Assembly (NCBI GenBank): GCA_041652255.1
Contig: JBAZHT010000001.1
Coordinates: 76,085-140,084, forward strand
Direction: 5' to 3'
DNA length: 64,000 nucleotides
Origin: DMER64 sp041652255
GTDB lineage: Bacteria; Bacteroidota; Bacteroidia; Bacteroidales; UBA932
Notes under the pieces: generated by a model
Database searches by the model: none
What the model was told of the DNA's origin: nothing
What the model saw: only the letters and a program-made list of their open reading frames with translations
Position numbers and translations under genes: made by a program
In this document: positions 44,919 to 53,028 of the stretch, one piece after another
How positions within the stretch are numbered: the first letter of the stretch is position 1
Layout of the letters: the number at the start of each line of letters is the position of its first letter

Positions 44919-46586
44919 TTAATTATTTAAGTGTAACAGGTCTTTTGCATTTTGCATAGCTGCAGGGGTGATACTCGATCCGCTCAACATCCTGGCCACT
45001 TCCTTTATGCGTTCCTCTCCTTCCAGGGGCCATACTTTTGTTTGGGTCACATCATTTTCGGAATCCTTGTGCACCAGGTAATGGGAATTCCCTTTTGCTG
45101 CGACCTGGGGCAAGTGTGTTATGGCCAATACCTGCATATAACCGGATAGTTCGTGGATCATTGTGCCCATACTATCTGCTATTTTTCCGGATACGCCCTG
45201 ATCTACTTCGTCAAATATGATGGTACTCAACCCGGAATGTTGTGCTATCACCGTTTTAATACATAACATCAAACGTGACATTTCACCACCGGAGGCAATG
45301 CGGCTCAGTTCCCTGGGGGGAATATCCTTGTTGGCAGAAAACAGTATTTCCAGGACTGTATTGCCTGTTGGTCCGTATACCGGTTTTTCTTCAATATTGA
45401 ATTCTATCCGGGCATATGGGATCCCCAACAGGGCCAATCTTGTTCTGAGTTGTTCAGAAAATTTTTTTAAACAGGCCGTCCGTTCTTTATGCAAACGAGA
45501 AGCCAGTGAATTTCTTTCCTGTGTCAGAGCATTGAGTTCTTTCTCCAACTCATGCAAACGGGAAAAGTCAGTATCTGCCTGCTGTAAATTTCTATCCAGA
45601 GAATCCTTTAATTCTATCAATTGATCTACTGTTTGAACGTTGTGTTTACGCTCCAGGGAATAGATCTTATCCAGCCGAAGGGTGACCGCATCCAGTCTGG
45701 AAGGATCATCCTGTACGGTATTTATTGTATTGGAACATTCCATGGCCAGATCTTTGAGCTCTATACGAACCTGTTCAAGCCGGGCGGCGGTTTCAGAAAA
45801 ATCCGGATACCGTGTTGTAACGGCACCGGCCGATTTTTCTGCTTCTTTCATTCTTCCCAAAACGGGGAAATCCCCTTCTTCAAGTATAGAAGTAATGACA
45901 AACAAATGCTGCCTGATCTCAGACGCATGTTCCAATAACTTCAACTCGTTTTCCAAAGACTCCTGTTCTCCTGATTCCAGTCGGGCTTCCTGCAATTCCT
46001 GAAACTGAAAAGATATATAATCTACGTCTTTTTGTGTTTGTTCACAGGTATAACGTAAAGCCCTTGTCTGTTCGGTAAGGGCTGAGACCCTGCGATAAGT
46101 CTTCAGGTATTCCAGGCTCAACGGACCCAGCCCGGCAAATGCGTCAACCGCTTTTACAGGATAATCATTGTCAGCCAGCAACAGGTTTTCGTGTTGGGAA
46201 TGAATGTCTATCAGCAAATTGCCTAATTTTTTCAAAAAACCGAGATTCACCGGTTGATCATTCACAAAGGAACGGCTTTTTCCTCCCGGATAAATCACCC
46301 GTCTTATGATGAGATCCGAAGAAAAATCCACCTGGTTTTCATTAAAATGACCTTCCAGATCCCTTTCTTCTTCCGGGATCCTGAAACAGGCTTCCACCAC
46401 AGCGTTCGCGTTCTGATCTCTGAGCACGCTTACATCCGCTCGCTGACCTAAGACAAGTGAAAGGGCACCCAATATAATAGATTTACCGGCTCCTGTTTCG
46501 CCGGTAAGGATCGTAAGGCCCTCGGAAAATTCAATATCAAGAATATTGATGAGGGCATAATTGGATATGCTCAGCGAATAAAGCAA
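44919..46586 (-). CDS. recN: DNA repair protein RecN
   Basis: SMC-like ATPase of double-strand-break repair, 555 residues. Walker A GETGAGKS is at about 30-37 after the N-terminal ISNYALIN. Two coiled-coil arms run through the centre, and the ABC signature LSRIASGGEMSRLML and Walker B TIIFDEVDQGVSG lie in the C-terminal part. The start is TTG at 46586: it gives the family-typical N-terminus (LYSLSISNYAL) 2 bp after rpoZ and no in-frame ATG lies between. Coupled with rpoZ upstream and nagB downstream. Confidence 0.94.
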   Translation of the reverse strand: MLYSLSISNYALINILDIEFSEGLTILTGETGAGKSIILGALSLVLGQRADVSVLRDQNANAVVEACFRIPEEERDLEGHFNENQVDFSSDLIIRRVIYPGGKSRSFVNDQPVNLGFLKKLGNLLIDIHSQHENLLLADNDYPVKAVDAFAGLGPLSLEYLKTYRRVSALTEQTRALRYTCEQTQKDVDYISFQFQELQEARLESGEQESLENELKLLEHASEIRQHLFVITSILEEGDFPVLGRMKEAEKSAGAVTTRYPDFSETAARLEQVRIELKDLAMECSNTINTVQDDPSRLDAVTLRLDKIYSLERKHNVQTVDQLIELKDSLDRNLQQADTDFSRLHELEKELNALTQERNSLASRLHKERTACLKKFSEQLRTRLALLGIPYARIEFNIEEKPVYGPTGNTVLEILFSANKDIPPRELSRIASGGEMSRLMLCIKTVIAQHSGLSTIIFDEVDQGVSGKIADSMGTMIHELSGYMQVLAITHLPQVAAKGNSHYLVHKDSENDVTQTKVWPLEGEERIKEVARMLSGSSITPAAMQNAKDLLHLNN

Positions 46587-46588
46587 TA

Positions 46589-46915
46589 TTAATCTTTGGG
46601 TTCTTCAACCACTTTATAATATGTCTCTCCGTCTTCAAACTCTTTTATGGCAATCAGCGTAGGTTTAGGCTGACGTTCATAATAACGTGAAATTTCAATT
46701 TGTTCACGATTTTCAAATGTTTCCTCCAATGTGTCGGCAAAATTCGAAAACTCTTCCAACCTGCTGTTCAGTTCTTTCTTAACTTCAGCAGATATCTGAT
46801 TGGCACGCTGTGCAACAATCATTACAGTCTCATAAACGTTACCTGTCTTCTCCGACAATTTGGAAAGATCACGGGTAACTGTAGTATCGGGAACGGGCGT
46901 CTTTTTATTATCCAT
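46589..46915 (-). CDS. rpoZ: RNA polymerase omega subunit, Bacteroidota (Rpb6-like) type
   Basis: 108-residue protein with the omega/Rpb6-like core KTGNVYETVMIVAQRANQISAEVKKELN (cut here for length: KTGNVYETVMIVAQRAN, residues about 23-39). The N-terminus is short and the C-terminus acidic. It binds RNA polymerase beta' and aids assembly. In Bacteroidota genomes this gene commonly follows bamD, as it does here (2-bp gap), and precedes coaBC and recN. Here recN follows directly, so coaBC is missing from its usual slot. Confidence 0.85.
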   Translation of the reverse strand: MDNKKTPVPDTTVTRDLSKLSEKTGNVYETVMIVAQRANQISAEVKKELNSRLEEFSNFADTLEETFENREQIEISRYYERQPKPTLIAIKEFEDGETYYKVVEEPKD

Positions 46916-46917
46916 AT

Positions 46918-47727
46918 TTATTCTTGATTATTATGTCTTGCTGTAAAATTTTGTGCTTTTCTGAACATGTTGTCTATTTCTTTCCGGTATTCTGAATCGG
47001 GATACTCGCTGATAAAATTATAATATTCATCAATAACGTTAAGAAAACGTTCCCGTTGCATATCAGGAACACTGTTGTTTGCATATTGGTAATTTGCGGC
47101 AACTATATAATAGAGCACCTCTTCCCGGTAACGGCTTTCGGGATTGTTCTTAAGTGTTTCTTTCAACGCATGCGTGGCAGCTTTATAATCTTCAATGGTG
47201 TAATAAAGTTTCGCCGACTCAAAAGCTTTTCGGTCCAGACGGTTATACAGGTCATCCAGCATATTACGGCAAACGTCTTCGTATTCGCTGCCGGGATAAT
47301 CATAGAGAAATTCTTCAATGGCAGCTATGGCCGTATGACTGGGCTGTTGATCCAACTCGTATCTGTATGTATTTTGGTACAGACAGTCCAGTCTCAGGTA
47401 ACGGGCCGTTTTCGTAAAAGTGCTACGTGGAAAGATGTCTACAAATTGTTTAAAATTATCTTCGGCCGTAACAAAATCATTCAGGTGATAATTGCTCAGT
47501 CCCAGGTAAAACTGAAGTGTGTCATCCCTTGTAGTACCCCTGTATACCAATTTTAATTGTTCCAGTAACGGCTGCGACCTGGAATACCTTTTGGCTTCGA
47601 AATACTCAATGGCTTTGCGGAATTTCAGATCATAATCCGTGCTTCGCAGTAATGTCTCATACTGATTAACACAAGACATGGCTCCTGCAAGCAACAGAAC
47701 CGTGACCAAAATGATGTGTTTTTTCAT
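46918..47727 (-). CDS. bamD: Outer membrane assembly lipoprotein BamD
   Basis: TPR lipoprotein partner of BamA, 269 residues. The signal peptide ends in a lipobox around GAMSC, with the cysteine near residue 19. Five TPR-like helical pairs follow, including RKAIEYFEAKRYSRSQPLLEQL and YLGLSNYHLNDFVTAEDNFKQF. The ATG at 47727 (MKKHIIL) is chosen because the -7 box at 47743-47750 would start the transcript near 47737, leaving about 10 nt. An in-frame ATG at 47736 would make it leaderless. Heads the bamD-rpoZ-recN-nagB operon. Confidence 0.94.
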   Translation of the reverse strand: MKKHIILVTVLLLAGAMSCVNQYETLLRSTDYDLKFRKAIEYFEAKRYSRSQPLLEQLKLVYRGTTRDDTLQFYLGLSNYHLNDFVTAEDNFKQFVDIFPRSTFTKTARYLRLDCLYQNTYRYELDQQPSHTAIAAIEEFLYDYPGSEYEDVCRNMLDDLYNRLDRKAFESAKLYYTIEDYKAATHALKETLKNNPESRYREEVLYYIVAANYQYANNSVPDMQRERFLNVIDEYYNFISEYPDSEYRKEIDNMFRKAQNFTARHNNQE

Positions 47728-47742
47728 TAATAACATTTCATG

Positions 47743-47750
47743 CAAATATA
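47743..47750 (-). promoter_or_regulatory. -7 promoter element for the bamD-rpoZ-recN-nagB operon
   Basis: Minus-strand TATATTTG matches TAnnTTTG in the 38-bp gap downstream of the trxB stop, so bamD is not dependent on the trxB transcript. Predicted start is near 47737. Confidence 0.6.
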
Positions 47751-47765
47751 CGACAGTTTAGCAAA

Positions 47766-48698
47766 TTACAGGCCAGATTTCATAGACAGGTAACGTTCGG
47801 CATCCATGGCAGCCATACAGCCGCTGCCGGCAGCCGTAATGGCCTGGCGGTATTTGTTGTCCTGTACGTCCCCGGCTGCAAAAACTCCTCCTACATTGGT
47901 TTCCGTGCTTTTGGGACGGGTAATGATGTATCCTTCAGGATTTACTTCAACCCAGGGAAGGAACGCCTCGGAATTGGGATGGTGTCCTATGGCCAAAAAG
48001 AATCCGTGAATGTCTATCACTTTTTCTTTTCCCGATTTGTGAACCAGCAAGGCACCTGTCACTCCTGTGTTATCGCCCAGTATTTCGCGGGTCTGGTGTT
48101 CCCACAAAACCTCAATATTTGGTGTTGACAGCACTCGCTCCTGCATTACTTTGGAAGCCCTGAATACATTCCTTCTTACTATCATGTATACCTTCCGGCA
48201 CAACCCAGATAAATACACCGCCTCTTCACAAGCGGTATCTCCGCCTCCTACTACGGCTACGTCTTTTCCCCGGTAGAAAAATCCGTCGCATGTGGCACAT
48301 GCCGAAACGCCCATGCCTTTAAATTTAACTTCAGATTCCAGTCCCAGATAACGGGCCGTAGCTCCTGTGGCTATGATGAGTGTTTTAGTCAGTATCTCTT
48401 TTCCATCATCCAGTTTGATCCTGAAAGGCGATTCGTCCAGCTTTGTTTCCGTAATGATCCCGGTTTTTAATTCAGTGCCAAATCGTTCTGCCTGTTTACG
48501 CAAATCTTCCATTAACTGATTCCCGTCCACTCCCTGGGGATATCCCGGAAAGTTTTCAATTTCTGTAGTCGTAGTTAACTGACCCCCACGCAGAACACCT
48601 TCATACAAAACAGGCTGAAGGTTTGCCCTGGCTGCATATATGGCTGCTGTGTAACCGGCCGGTCCGCTTCCGGCAATAAGGCATTTGATGGTTTCCAT
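47766..48698 (-). CDS. trxB: Thioredoxin reductase
   Basis: NADPH-dependent FAD enzyme that reduces thioredoxin, 310 residues. The FAD GxGxxG site is GSGPAGY at 10-16, the redox-active pair is C134-A-T-C137, NADPH-binding GGGDTA lies near 155, and FAAGDV precedes the C-terminal FAD contact. Its start at 48698 faces tRNA-Pro. The gap holds only an imperfect minus-strand -7-like sequence (TA with three bases before TTTG), so its promoter is uncertain. bamD has a separate promoter downstream. Confidence 0.97.
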   Translation of the reverse strand: METIKCLIAGSGPAGYTAAIYAARANLQPVLYEGVLRGGQLTTTTEIENFPGYPQGVDGNQLMEDLRKQAERFGTELKTGIITETKLDESPFRIKLDDGKEILTKTLIIATGATARYLGLESEVKFKGMGVSACATCDGFFYRGKDVAVVGGGDTACEEAVYLSGLCRKVYMIVRRNVFRASKVMQERVLSTPNIEVLWEHQTREILGDNTGVTGALLVHKSGKEKVIDIHGFFLAIGHHPNSEAFLPWVEVNPEGYIITRPKSTETNVGGVFAAGDVQDNKYRQAITAAGSGCMAAMDAERYLSMKSGL

Positions 48699-48741
48699 AG
48701 TATTTTTTTATTCAAAAATTATAAGTTTCATAAAAATTCTG

Positions 48742-48749
48742 TATATTTG
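48742..48749 (+). promoter_or_regulatory. -7 promoter element for tRNA-Pro
   Basis: TATATTTG; start expected near 48755, 8 nt before the tRNA. The following bases GCGGCTCTAAAA differ by one base from those at the tRNA-Thr promoter (16309-16320). Confidence 0.6.
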
Positions 48750-48762
48750 CGGCTCTAAAAAG

Positions 48763-48836
48763 CGGGGCGTGGCGCAGTTGGCTAGCGCACTTGCATGGGG
48801 TGCAAGGGGTCGAATGTTCGAGTCATTTCGCCCCGA
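48763..48836 (+). tRNA. tRNA-Pro (anticodon GGG)
   Basis: 74 nt; acceptor CGGGGCG/CGCCCCG with discriminator A, anticodon stem CTTGC/GCAAG with loop ATGGGGT (anticodon GGG), T arm with GTTCGAGT. No encoded CCA. Single-gene transcript followed by eight Ts. Confidence 0.95.
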
Positions 48837-48845
48837 CTTTTTTTT
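48837..48845 (+). terminator. T-tract after tRNA-Pro
   Basis: Eight consecutive Ts (48838-48845) begin two bases after the tRNA-Pro 3' end, so the acceptor stem may double as the terminator stem. The tract also reads into the stop codon of the convergent Gate-domain gene. Confidence 0.4.
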
Positions 48846-49782
48846 ATACCTTTCGCATTCTTTTCATAATCAGTCTTTCCAGGCGTCTCTCCCATACCCA
48901 AAAGAGTGAAACGGCCCACCGGGAAAGCAACATCCAGGGTAAAAGGCCTCCTATGGCTGTAAACAACAAAAGATCTTCCAGGTTGCTGTGGGATACGCTT
49001 ATATGGTGATTCAGTAAATCCACATCTTCTTCCGAGATCTTACCGGCTTCCACTTCATCTATCATTACGGCAGCACCGTAAGCAAGCCCCAGGGTATTGG
49101 CCACTATCCATAAAAAAGCCGTTTTGGGAGGCAGACCAAAAAATACCATTACAGGTTTCAAAAGTTTTGCAATATAGCGTATTACCCCAAACTCGGCAAG
49201 CAATCGTTGAACAACAGTCAGCGAATAAACAAGTAACACCATAGGTATGGCGATCTTCACTGTATCCAGGGCCCAGTTTCCCATCATGGGCCAAAATTCC
49301 CGGGATTGTGTATCGACGGCTCCTGCCATCGTTAGCATAGCTTCTCCGGGCATGATCTTATGCAAAAACCATCCCAAAAATAACGAAGACAACGTTCTTA
49401 CCAGGATCATCCTTATGGCCGAGGTCCCCGTTTTCTTCTGAACGGCCGTTTCCATGGGAATATTGTGTGCGCAAAGCACCATGACGGCAAGGATGGTGAT
49501 GGATCTGACATCCATATTAAGTGTGGTAATAACAGCAATGGCTGAATAACAATTGACAAAAAACCCGGAAACATACGCCAGTGAAGCTTCTCCGGGCAAC
49601 CCGAATTTTGAAAAAACGGGCGTCAGGTACATCGAAATCCAGGATATCACTCCCAGGTATTTCAAAACGGTAATAATGAATGTTACCAGGAACATAATCT
49701 TTACCAGCCACCAGGAAGTTTTTAAAGCGCCCGGTGTAACGTTCCTGACAGAATGTATGATTCTCCGGCGTGTTGACTCCAT
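48844..49782 (-). CDS. Nucleoside-recognition (Gate) domain membrane protein
   Basis: 312-residue integral membrane protein with about 8 hydrophobic segments. It shows two Gate-like halves: FFVNCYSAIAVITTLNMDVRS with CAHNIPMETAVQKKTG near residue 110, and MVFFGLPPKTAFLWIVANTL with HISVSHSNLEDLLLF near 265. The family includes SpmA/SpmB and YjiH-type proteins; the transported compound is unknown. The ATG at 49782 (MESTRRR) is set by the -7 box at 49801-49808. Divergent from the metallopeptidase lipoprotein gene, with which it shares a 66-bp region. Confidence 0.82.
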   Translation of the reverse strand: MESTRRRIIHSVRNVTPGALKTSWWLVKIMFLVTFIITVLKYLGVISWISMYLTPVFSKFGLPGEASLAYVSGFFVNCYSAIAVITTLNMDVRSITILAVMVLCAHNIPMETAVQKKTGTSAIRMILVRTLSSLFLGWFLHKIMPGEAMLTMAGAVDTQSREFWPMMGNWALDTVKIAIPMVLLVYSLTVVQRLLAEFGVIRYIAKLLKPVMVFFGLPPKTAFLWIVANTLGLAYGAAVMIDEVEAGKISEEDVDLLNHHISVSHSNLEDLLLFTAIGGLLPWMLLSRWAVSLFWVWERRLERLIMKRMRKV

Positions 49783-49800
49783 CAATTTGAATTTGAGGCG

Positions 49801-49808
49801 CAAATATA
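49801..49808 (-). promoter_or_regulatory. -7 promoter element for the Gate-domain gene
   Basis: Minus-strand TATATTTG; predicted start near 49795, about 13 nt before the ATG at 49782. It lies 11 bp from the opposing plus-strand -7 box. Confidence 0.6.
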
Positions 49809-49819
49809 CTATATTTTTA

Positions 49820-49827
49820 TAGTTTTG
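49820..49827 (+). promoter_or_regulatory. -7 promoter element for the metallopeptidase lipoprotein
   Basis: TAGTTTTG matches TAnnTTTG; predicted start near 49833, about 16 nt before the ATG at 49849. Confidence 0.5.
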
Positions 49828-49848
49828 TGATGAATTAACAACACTGTA

Positions 49849-51129
49849 ATGATGAAACAAGTTTTCCTGATAATTCTCTGTATTACCGTTCTTACGATGA
49901 CTTCGTGTACGACTGAGCGGACCGCATCTCTTGCCCGTTCACATTTCAGTTCGCTGGAATCTGTTTTACAACGGGATACCGGCGATCTTTGGGGTACATC
50001 ATTGTATGCCCCTACTTTTTTTGTGGATCCTGAAACCGGCACCGTTTATGCCGACAGATCAGACAAAGAAAACCTGCTACAACCTTTTGGCCGGATCTGG
50101 AGCGGAGAATTCCCCGAAGAGATGAATCCGGCCAACTCAACAACAGAGCTGGGAGGCATGCGCTGGGTCATGGCATTATGGCCACTTCCTGAAAACACCT
50201 TTGACCGGAATATATTGCTGGTACATGAAACCTTTCATTATTGGCAGCCGGAATTGGAACTGGATCCCCGGCCGGGACTATGTGAACACATGGAAAATTC
50301 TTCTGCCCGGATCTGGCTTAAAATGGAATGGAATGCCCTGGATGCAGCCATCAGGGAAAAAGACCCAAAAGCAGCTGCTGAAGCCGTTCGTCAGGCCTGG
50401 CTTTTCAGGAACAACCGTCTGTCGGAATTTCCGGAAGAAGCCCGCCTTAATGAAGACGCTTTCCTAATCCTGGAAGGACTGCCCGAATATACTGCCTACA
50501 AGCTTTGCTGCGACGATACTGCCCATATGGAGGAAGAGATCATAAAAAGCCGTATGCGCCACTGGGAGAACGAGTCTTTCGTATATGCTTTTGCCTACCA
50601 TTCGGGACTGGCCTATGGACACCTGCTGGACCGTTTTGATGCTGACTGGAGAACCGGATTGAGTAAAGAAGCCTCCCTTCCCGACATGCTACAAAAAGCA
50701 CTCTTCAATAATAACGGGGTTCTTTCCACGCAAACGGACCCTGACAAGCTGCAAAAATACGGTTACGATACCGTTGCGGCTACAGAAAACCAAAGGGAGC
50801 AGGAGAAAATTCGTATACGGGAAGCCTACATACATACTTTTACGCGGGATACTGTTCTGGCCATTCCCCTGAGGCAATTCAACATGGGATTCTCCCCTGT
50901 CAATGTACAATCAATGGGCGAACTGGGGACTCTGTACCCCAATATCCGGATCACCGGAGATTTTGGAATATTGGAGGTCTCTGAAGGCGGGTGCCTGATC
51001 TCTGCGAACTGGACTACCGCTTTCGTTCCTTACAAAACTTCCGGATGGAACCTGGAACTTAAGGAAGGATACGACGTCCTCCAGCCCTCCGAAGAAGCTC
51101 CGCTTATTTACAGGATTGCCGAGATGTAG
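49849..51129 (+). CDS. Putative zinc metallopeptidase lipoprotein (family not recognised)
   Basis: 426-residue exported protein with a type II signal peptide and Cys20 (LTMTSC). HETFH at 126-130 fits the HExxH zinc motif. A glutamate in EGLPEY (E209 or E213) is in the right place for a third ligand about 80 residues on, as in gluzincin-like families. The segment between is helical and rich in Ala and Glu; the last 100 residues look beta-rich (LEVSEGGCLISANWTT). I do not recognise the family, and proteolysis is a prediction from the motif alone. A second alternative is a non-catalytic relative. Its last 22 bp overlap the convergent esterase. Confidence 0.65.
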   Translation: MMKQVFLIILCITVLTMTSCTTERTASLARSHFSSLESVLQRDTGDLWGTSLYAPTFFVDPETGTVYADRSDKENLLQPFGRIWSGEFPEEMNPANSTTELGGMRWVMALWPLPENTFDRNILLVHETFHYWQPELELDPRPGLCEHMENSSARIWLKMEWNALDAAIREKDPKAAAEAVRQAWLFRNNRLSEFPEEARLNEDAFLILEGLPEYTAYKLCCDDTAHMEEEIIKSRMRHWENESFVYAFAYHSGLAYGHLLDRFDADWRTGLSKEASLPDMLQKALFNNNGVLSTQTDPDKLQKYGYDTVAATENQREQEKIRIREAYIHTFTRDTVLAIPLRQFNMGFSPVNVQSMGELGTLYPNIRITGDFGILEVSEGGCLISANWTTAFVPYKTSGWNLELKEGYDVLQPSEEAPLIYRIAEM

Positions 51130-51953
51130 GGAAGGGCCCTGCCCAGAGCCGACTGCCAGTATTCCCAGGAATGTGCCCCGTCAAATATTCGTATCTGTAC
51201 GGGAATCTTCTTTTCTTTCATGGCCAGAGAGAATTCCACGTTCGCACGGTAAGTGAAATCGTCATCTCCGCAATCGATCACCCATATCACAGAACGTAAA
51301 GGAACTGCCTCTTCTGCCGATATTCCTGAAATGTATTTTACCGCATTGTTATCCTCAACCCTTTGTTGAATATCCCGGTTCACCGGATCATCTTCATTAA
51401 ACATGGACAGCTCCATTTTGTACAGGTAGGCACTCATGGCATATACTACCGAAAAAAGATCAGGTCTGTGACAGCCGTACATGACCGAGCCCTGACCTCC
51501 CATGGACAGACCGGCAATCGCGCGGGATCCTTTTTCAGAACGGATCCTGTACCGGCTTTCAACGAAAGGCATAAATTCCTGAAAAAAATGATCTTCAAAA
51601 TTCCAGTCACCTCCGTTGAAATACGTCATCAGGGTTGATCCGGCATCGGGCATTACAATGATCATTTCCCGGACTTCCCGGGCCGATATCAGCCGATCTG
51701 CTATCCGGGCCATATTGCCCACCCTGCCCCAGTCACGCCAGGAACCGCCTCCGCCGTGGAGCAAATAAAGGACCGGGTAGTCCCTTTCCGGGTTGTTTTC
51801 ATAACTTTCAGGCAGATACACGGCAAAGTGACGTACTTCTTTTAAAATGGAACTCTCCAGGGAATCAACCACATAATTTCCCCTGGCCAAAGCCGGGTAT
51901 GAAATTAAGCAACTCAAGATTGTAATTGTCAATAACGTAACTCTGTTTTTCAT
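51108..51953 (-). CDS. Secreted alpha/beta-hydrolase esterase (esterase D/feruloyl-esterase-like)
   Basis: 281 residues with a signal peptide (ends near SYPALARG). The oxyanion-hole motif HGGGG is at 66-70, the nucleophile Ser150 lies in GLSMGGQ, and the catalytic histidine lies in DGAHSWEYW near residue 263. The fold matches the putative esterase (enterochelin/feruloyl esterase) family. In Bacteroidota such enzymes often remove acyl groups from plant polysaccharides, but no glycan locus adjoins this gene, so the substrate is unknown. It is divergent from the cobalamin operon. Its stop lies inside the end of the preceding metallopeptidase gene. Confidence 0.88.
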   Translation of the reverse strand: MKNRVTLLTITILSCLISYPALARGNYVVDSLESSILKEVRHFAVYLPESYENNPERDYPVLYLLHGGGGSWRDWGRVGNMARIADRLISAREVREMIIVMPDAGSTLMTYFNGGDWNFEDHFFQEFMPFVESRYRIRSEKGSRAIAGLSMGGQGSVMYGCHRPDLFSVVYAMSAYLYKMELSMFNEDDPVNRDIQQRVEDNNAVKYISGISAEEAVPLRSVIWVIDCGDDDFTYRANVEFSLAMKEKKIPVQIRIFDGAHSWEYWQSALGRALPYISAIL

Positions 51954-51974
51954 GGTTCAGGATATTTTTCTTTA

Positions 51975-51982
51975 CAAAAATA
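51975..51982 (-). promoter_or_regulatory. -7 promoter element for the esterase
   Basis: Minus-strand TATTTTTG matches TAnnTTTG; predicted start near 51968, about 15 nt before the ATG at 51953. Confidence 0.5.
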
Positions 51983-52005
51983 GCATAATATTCCCCCAAA
52001 CCATC

Positions 52006-52013
52006 TATATTTG
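52006..52013 (+). promoter_or_regulatory. -7 promoter element for the cobalamin operon
   Basis: TATATTTG; predicted start near 52019, so the transcript begins with the riboswitch. Confidence 0.65.
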
Positions 52014-52018
52014 CAGAG

Positions 52019-52205
52019 CACCGGTTCCAACAGACCTGAAAACGGTCCAATGGATTAAAAGGGAATGCCGTGAAATTCGGCAACAGTTCCCGCTGCTGTG
52101 AGTCCCAGGAACTTATGTTCCATCAGTTCCCGTTATTCTTGCCACTGACCTAATGGTTCGGGAAGGCGACGGAAACAGGGATAAGTCAGAAGACCTGCCG
52201 TTGTA
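52019..52205 (+). promoter_or_regulatory. Cobalamin (AdoCbl-type) riboswitch
   Basis: The conserved cobalamin-aptamer core is present in order: a small hairpin GACC/GGTC near 52033-52047, then TTAAAAGGGAA, a GCCG/CGGC hairpin, TTCCCGCTGCTGTGA, GCCACTG, GGGAAGGCG, and the B12 box AGTCAGAAGACCTGCC at 52184-52199. Only about 40 nt remain to the start codon at 52240. No terminator U-tract is seen, so control is likely at translation. Ligand binding should repress the four downstream uptake genes when corrinoid is plentiful. Exact 3' limit is approximate. Confidence 0.93.
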
Positions 52206-52239
52206 AACTAGCGGAGAACTAACCAAATTCTTGTTAAAT

Positions 52240-53028
52240 ATGAATAAATCATTTTTGTCTTTGTTGTGCATAATTGCACTTTTTTCCGGTTGTTCCAAAA
52301 TGGACTCACTCCGGGAGCCTGCACCCACAGTTGTCACGTTTGAAGAAGCCGGTGAGGCTTCTCTTGCCAATTCCATCTACGGGGATAACCTCTACGACGG
52401 GACCTATATTCCTTACGTTCACAAAGCATCCGGGATGACTTTCGGATATGCTTATTCATCATTTGAATATGGAGGATATGTCTATTCTTCCTGGAATGGA
52501 ATTGCTTTATCCCAATGGAACGATAGGGCAACAATGGGTTATACAAACCAATGCAGTGTGTTCTATCAAAATTCAACAACAGGGAATGGAGGACATATGG
52601 GTTCTTCAACATTTGCAGTAGTATATCTGGGAACGAATGCCGTAATCTCGTTTGAAGACCCTGAAAAAGAAGTAGAAATTGTATCAATGTATGTAAACAA
52701 TAGCACTTATACGGCTTTATCCATGAAGAACGGCGATTTGTTCGCTAAATCATTTTCCTACACAGATCAGGATTGGTTTAAACTGAACATAACCGGGATC
52801 AGTAAAGACGGAGTTGAAACAGGAACTGTTGCTGTTTACCTGGCAGATTTTCGTACTCCCACAGCTGAAGGAATCAGGACTTTATGGAAAAAAGTGGATC
52901 TAACGACACTGGGAAACGTACATAGCCTTACTTTTTCTTTGCAAAGTTCAGATACCGGGGCTTACGGTATGAACACACCCTCGTACTTTTGTCTGGATAA
53001 CATTACTTTTAAAGATTCTTCTCAATAA
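52240..53028 (+). CDS. DUF4465 surface lipoprotein of the cobalamin locus (BtuH-like candidate)
   Basis: 262-residue lipoprotein: lipobox LFSGC, cysteine near residue 17, then a DUF4465 domain. Signature segments are MYVNNSTYTALSMKNGDLF, DWFKLNITGISKDG, VAVYLADFRTP, LTTLGNVHSLTFSL and the closing GMNTPSYFCLDNITF. DUF4465 proteins commonly sit beside BtuB/BtuG under B12 riboswitches in Bacteroidota. Direct corrinoid binding, as reported for BtuH-type lipoproteins, is an inference here. The ATG at 52240 is used; an upstream in-frame TTG at 52231 is ignored. Its stop overlaps the btuG start by one base. Confidence 0.85.
   Translation: MNKSFLSLLCIIALFSGCSKMDSLREPAPTVVTFEEAGEASLANSIYGDNLYDGTYIPYVHKASGMTFGYAYSSFEYGGYVYSSWNGIALSQWNDRATMGYTNQCSVFYQNSTTGNGGHMGSSTFAVVYLGTNAVISFEDPEKEVEIVSMYVNNSTYTALSMKNGDLFAKSFSYTDQDWFKLNITGISKDGVETGTVAVYLADFRTPTAEGIRTLWKKVDLTTLGNVHSLTFSLQSSDTGAYGMNTPSYFCLDNITFKDSSQ

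Noticed and set aside
49849..51129. Toxin-antitoxin or defence role for the HExxH lipoprotein and Gate protein
   Set aside because: The lipoprotein has a secretion signal, and there is no nuclease, phage or mobility gene nearby; nothing supports a defence function.
52113..52376. Minus-strand frame across the riboswitch
   Set aside because: Overlaps the aptamer on the other strand and the start of the DUF4465 gene; no domain and no promoter.
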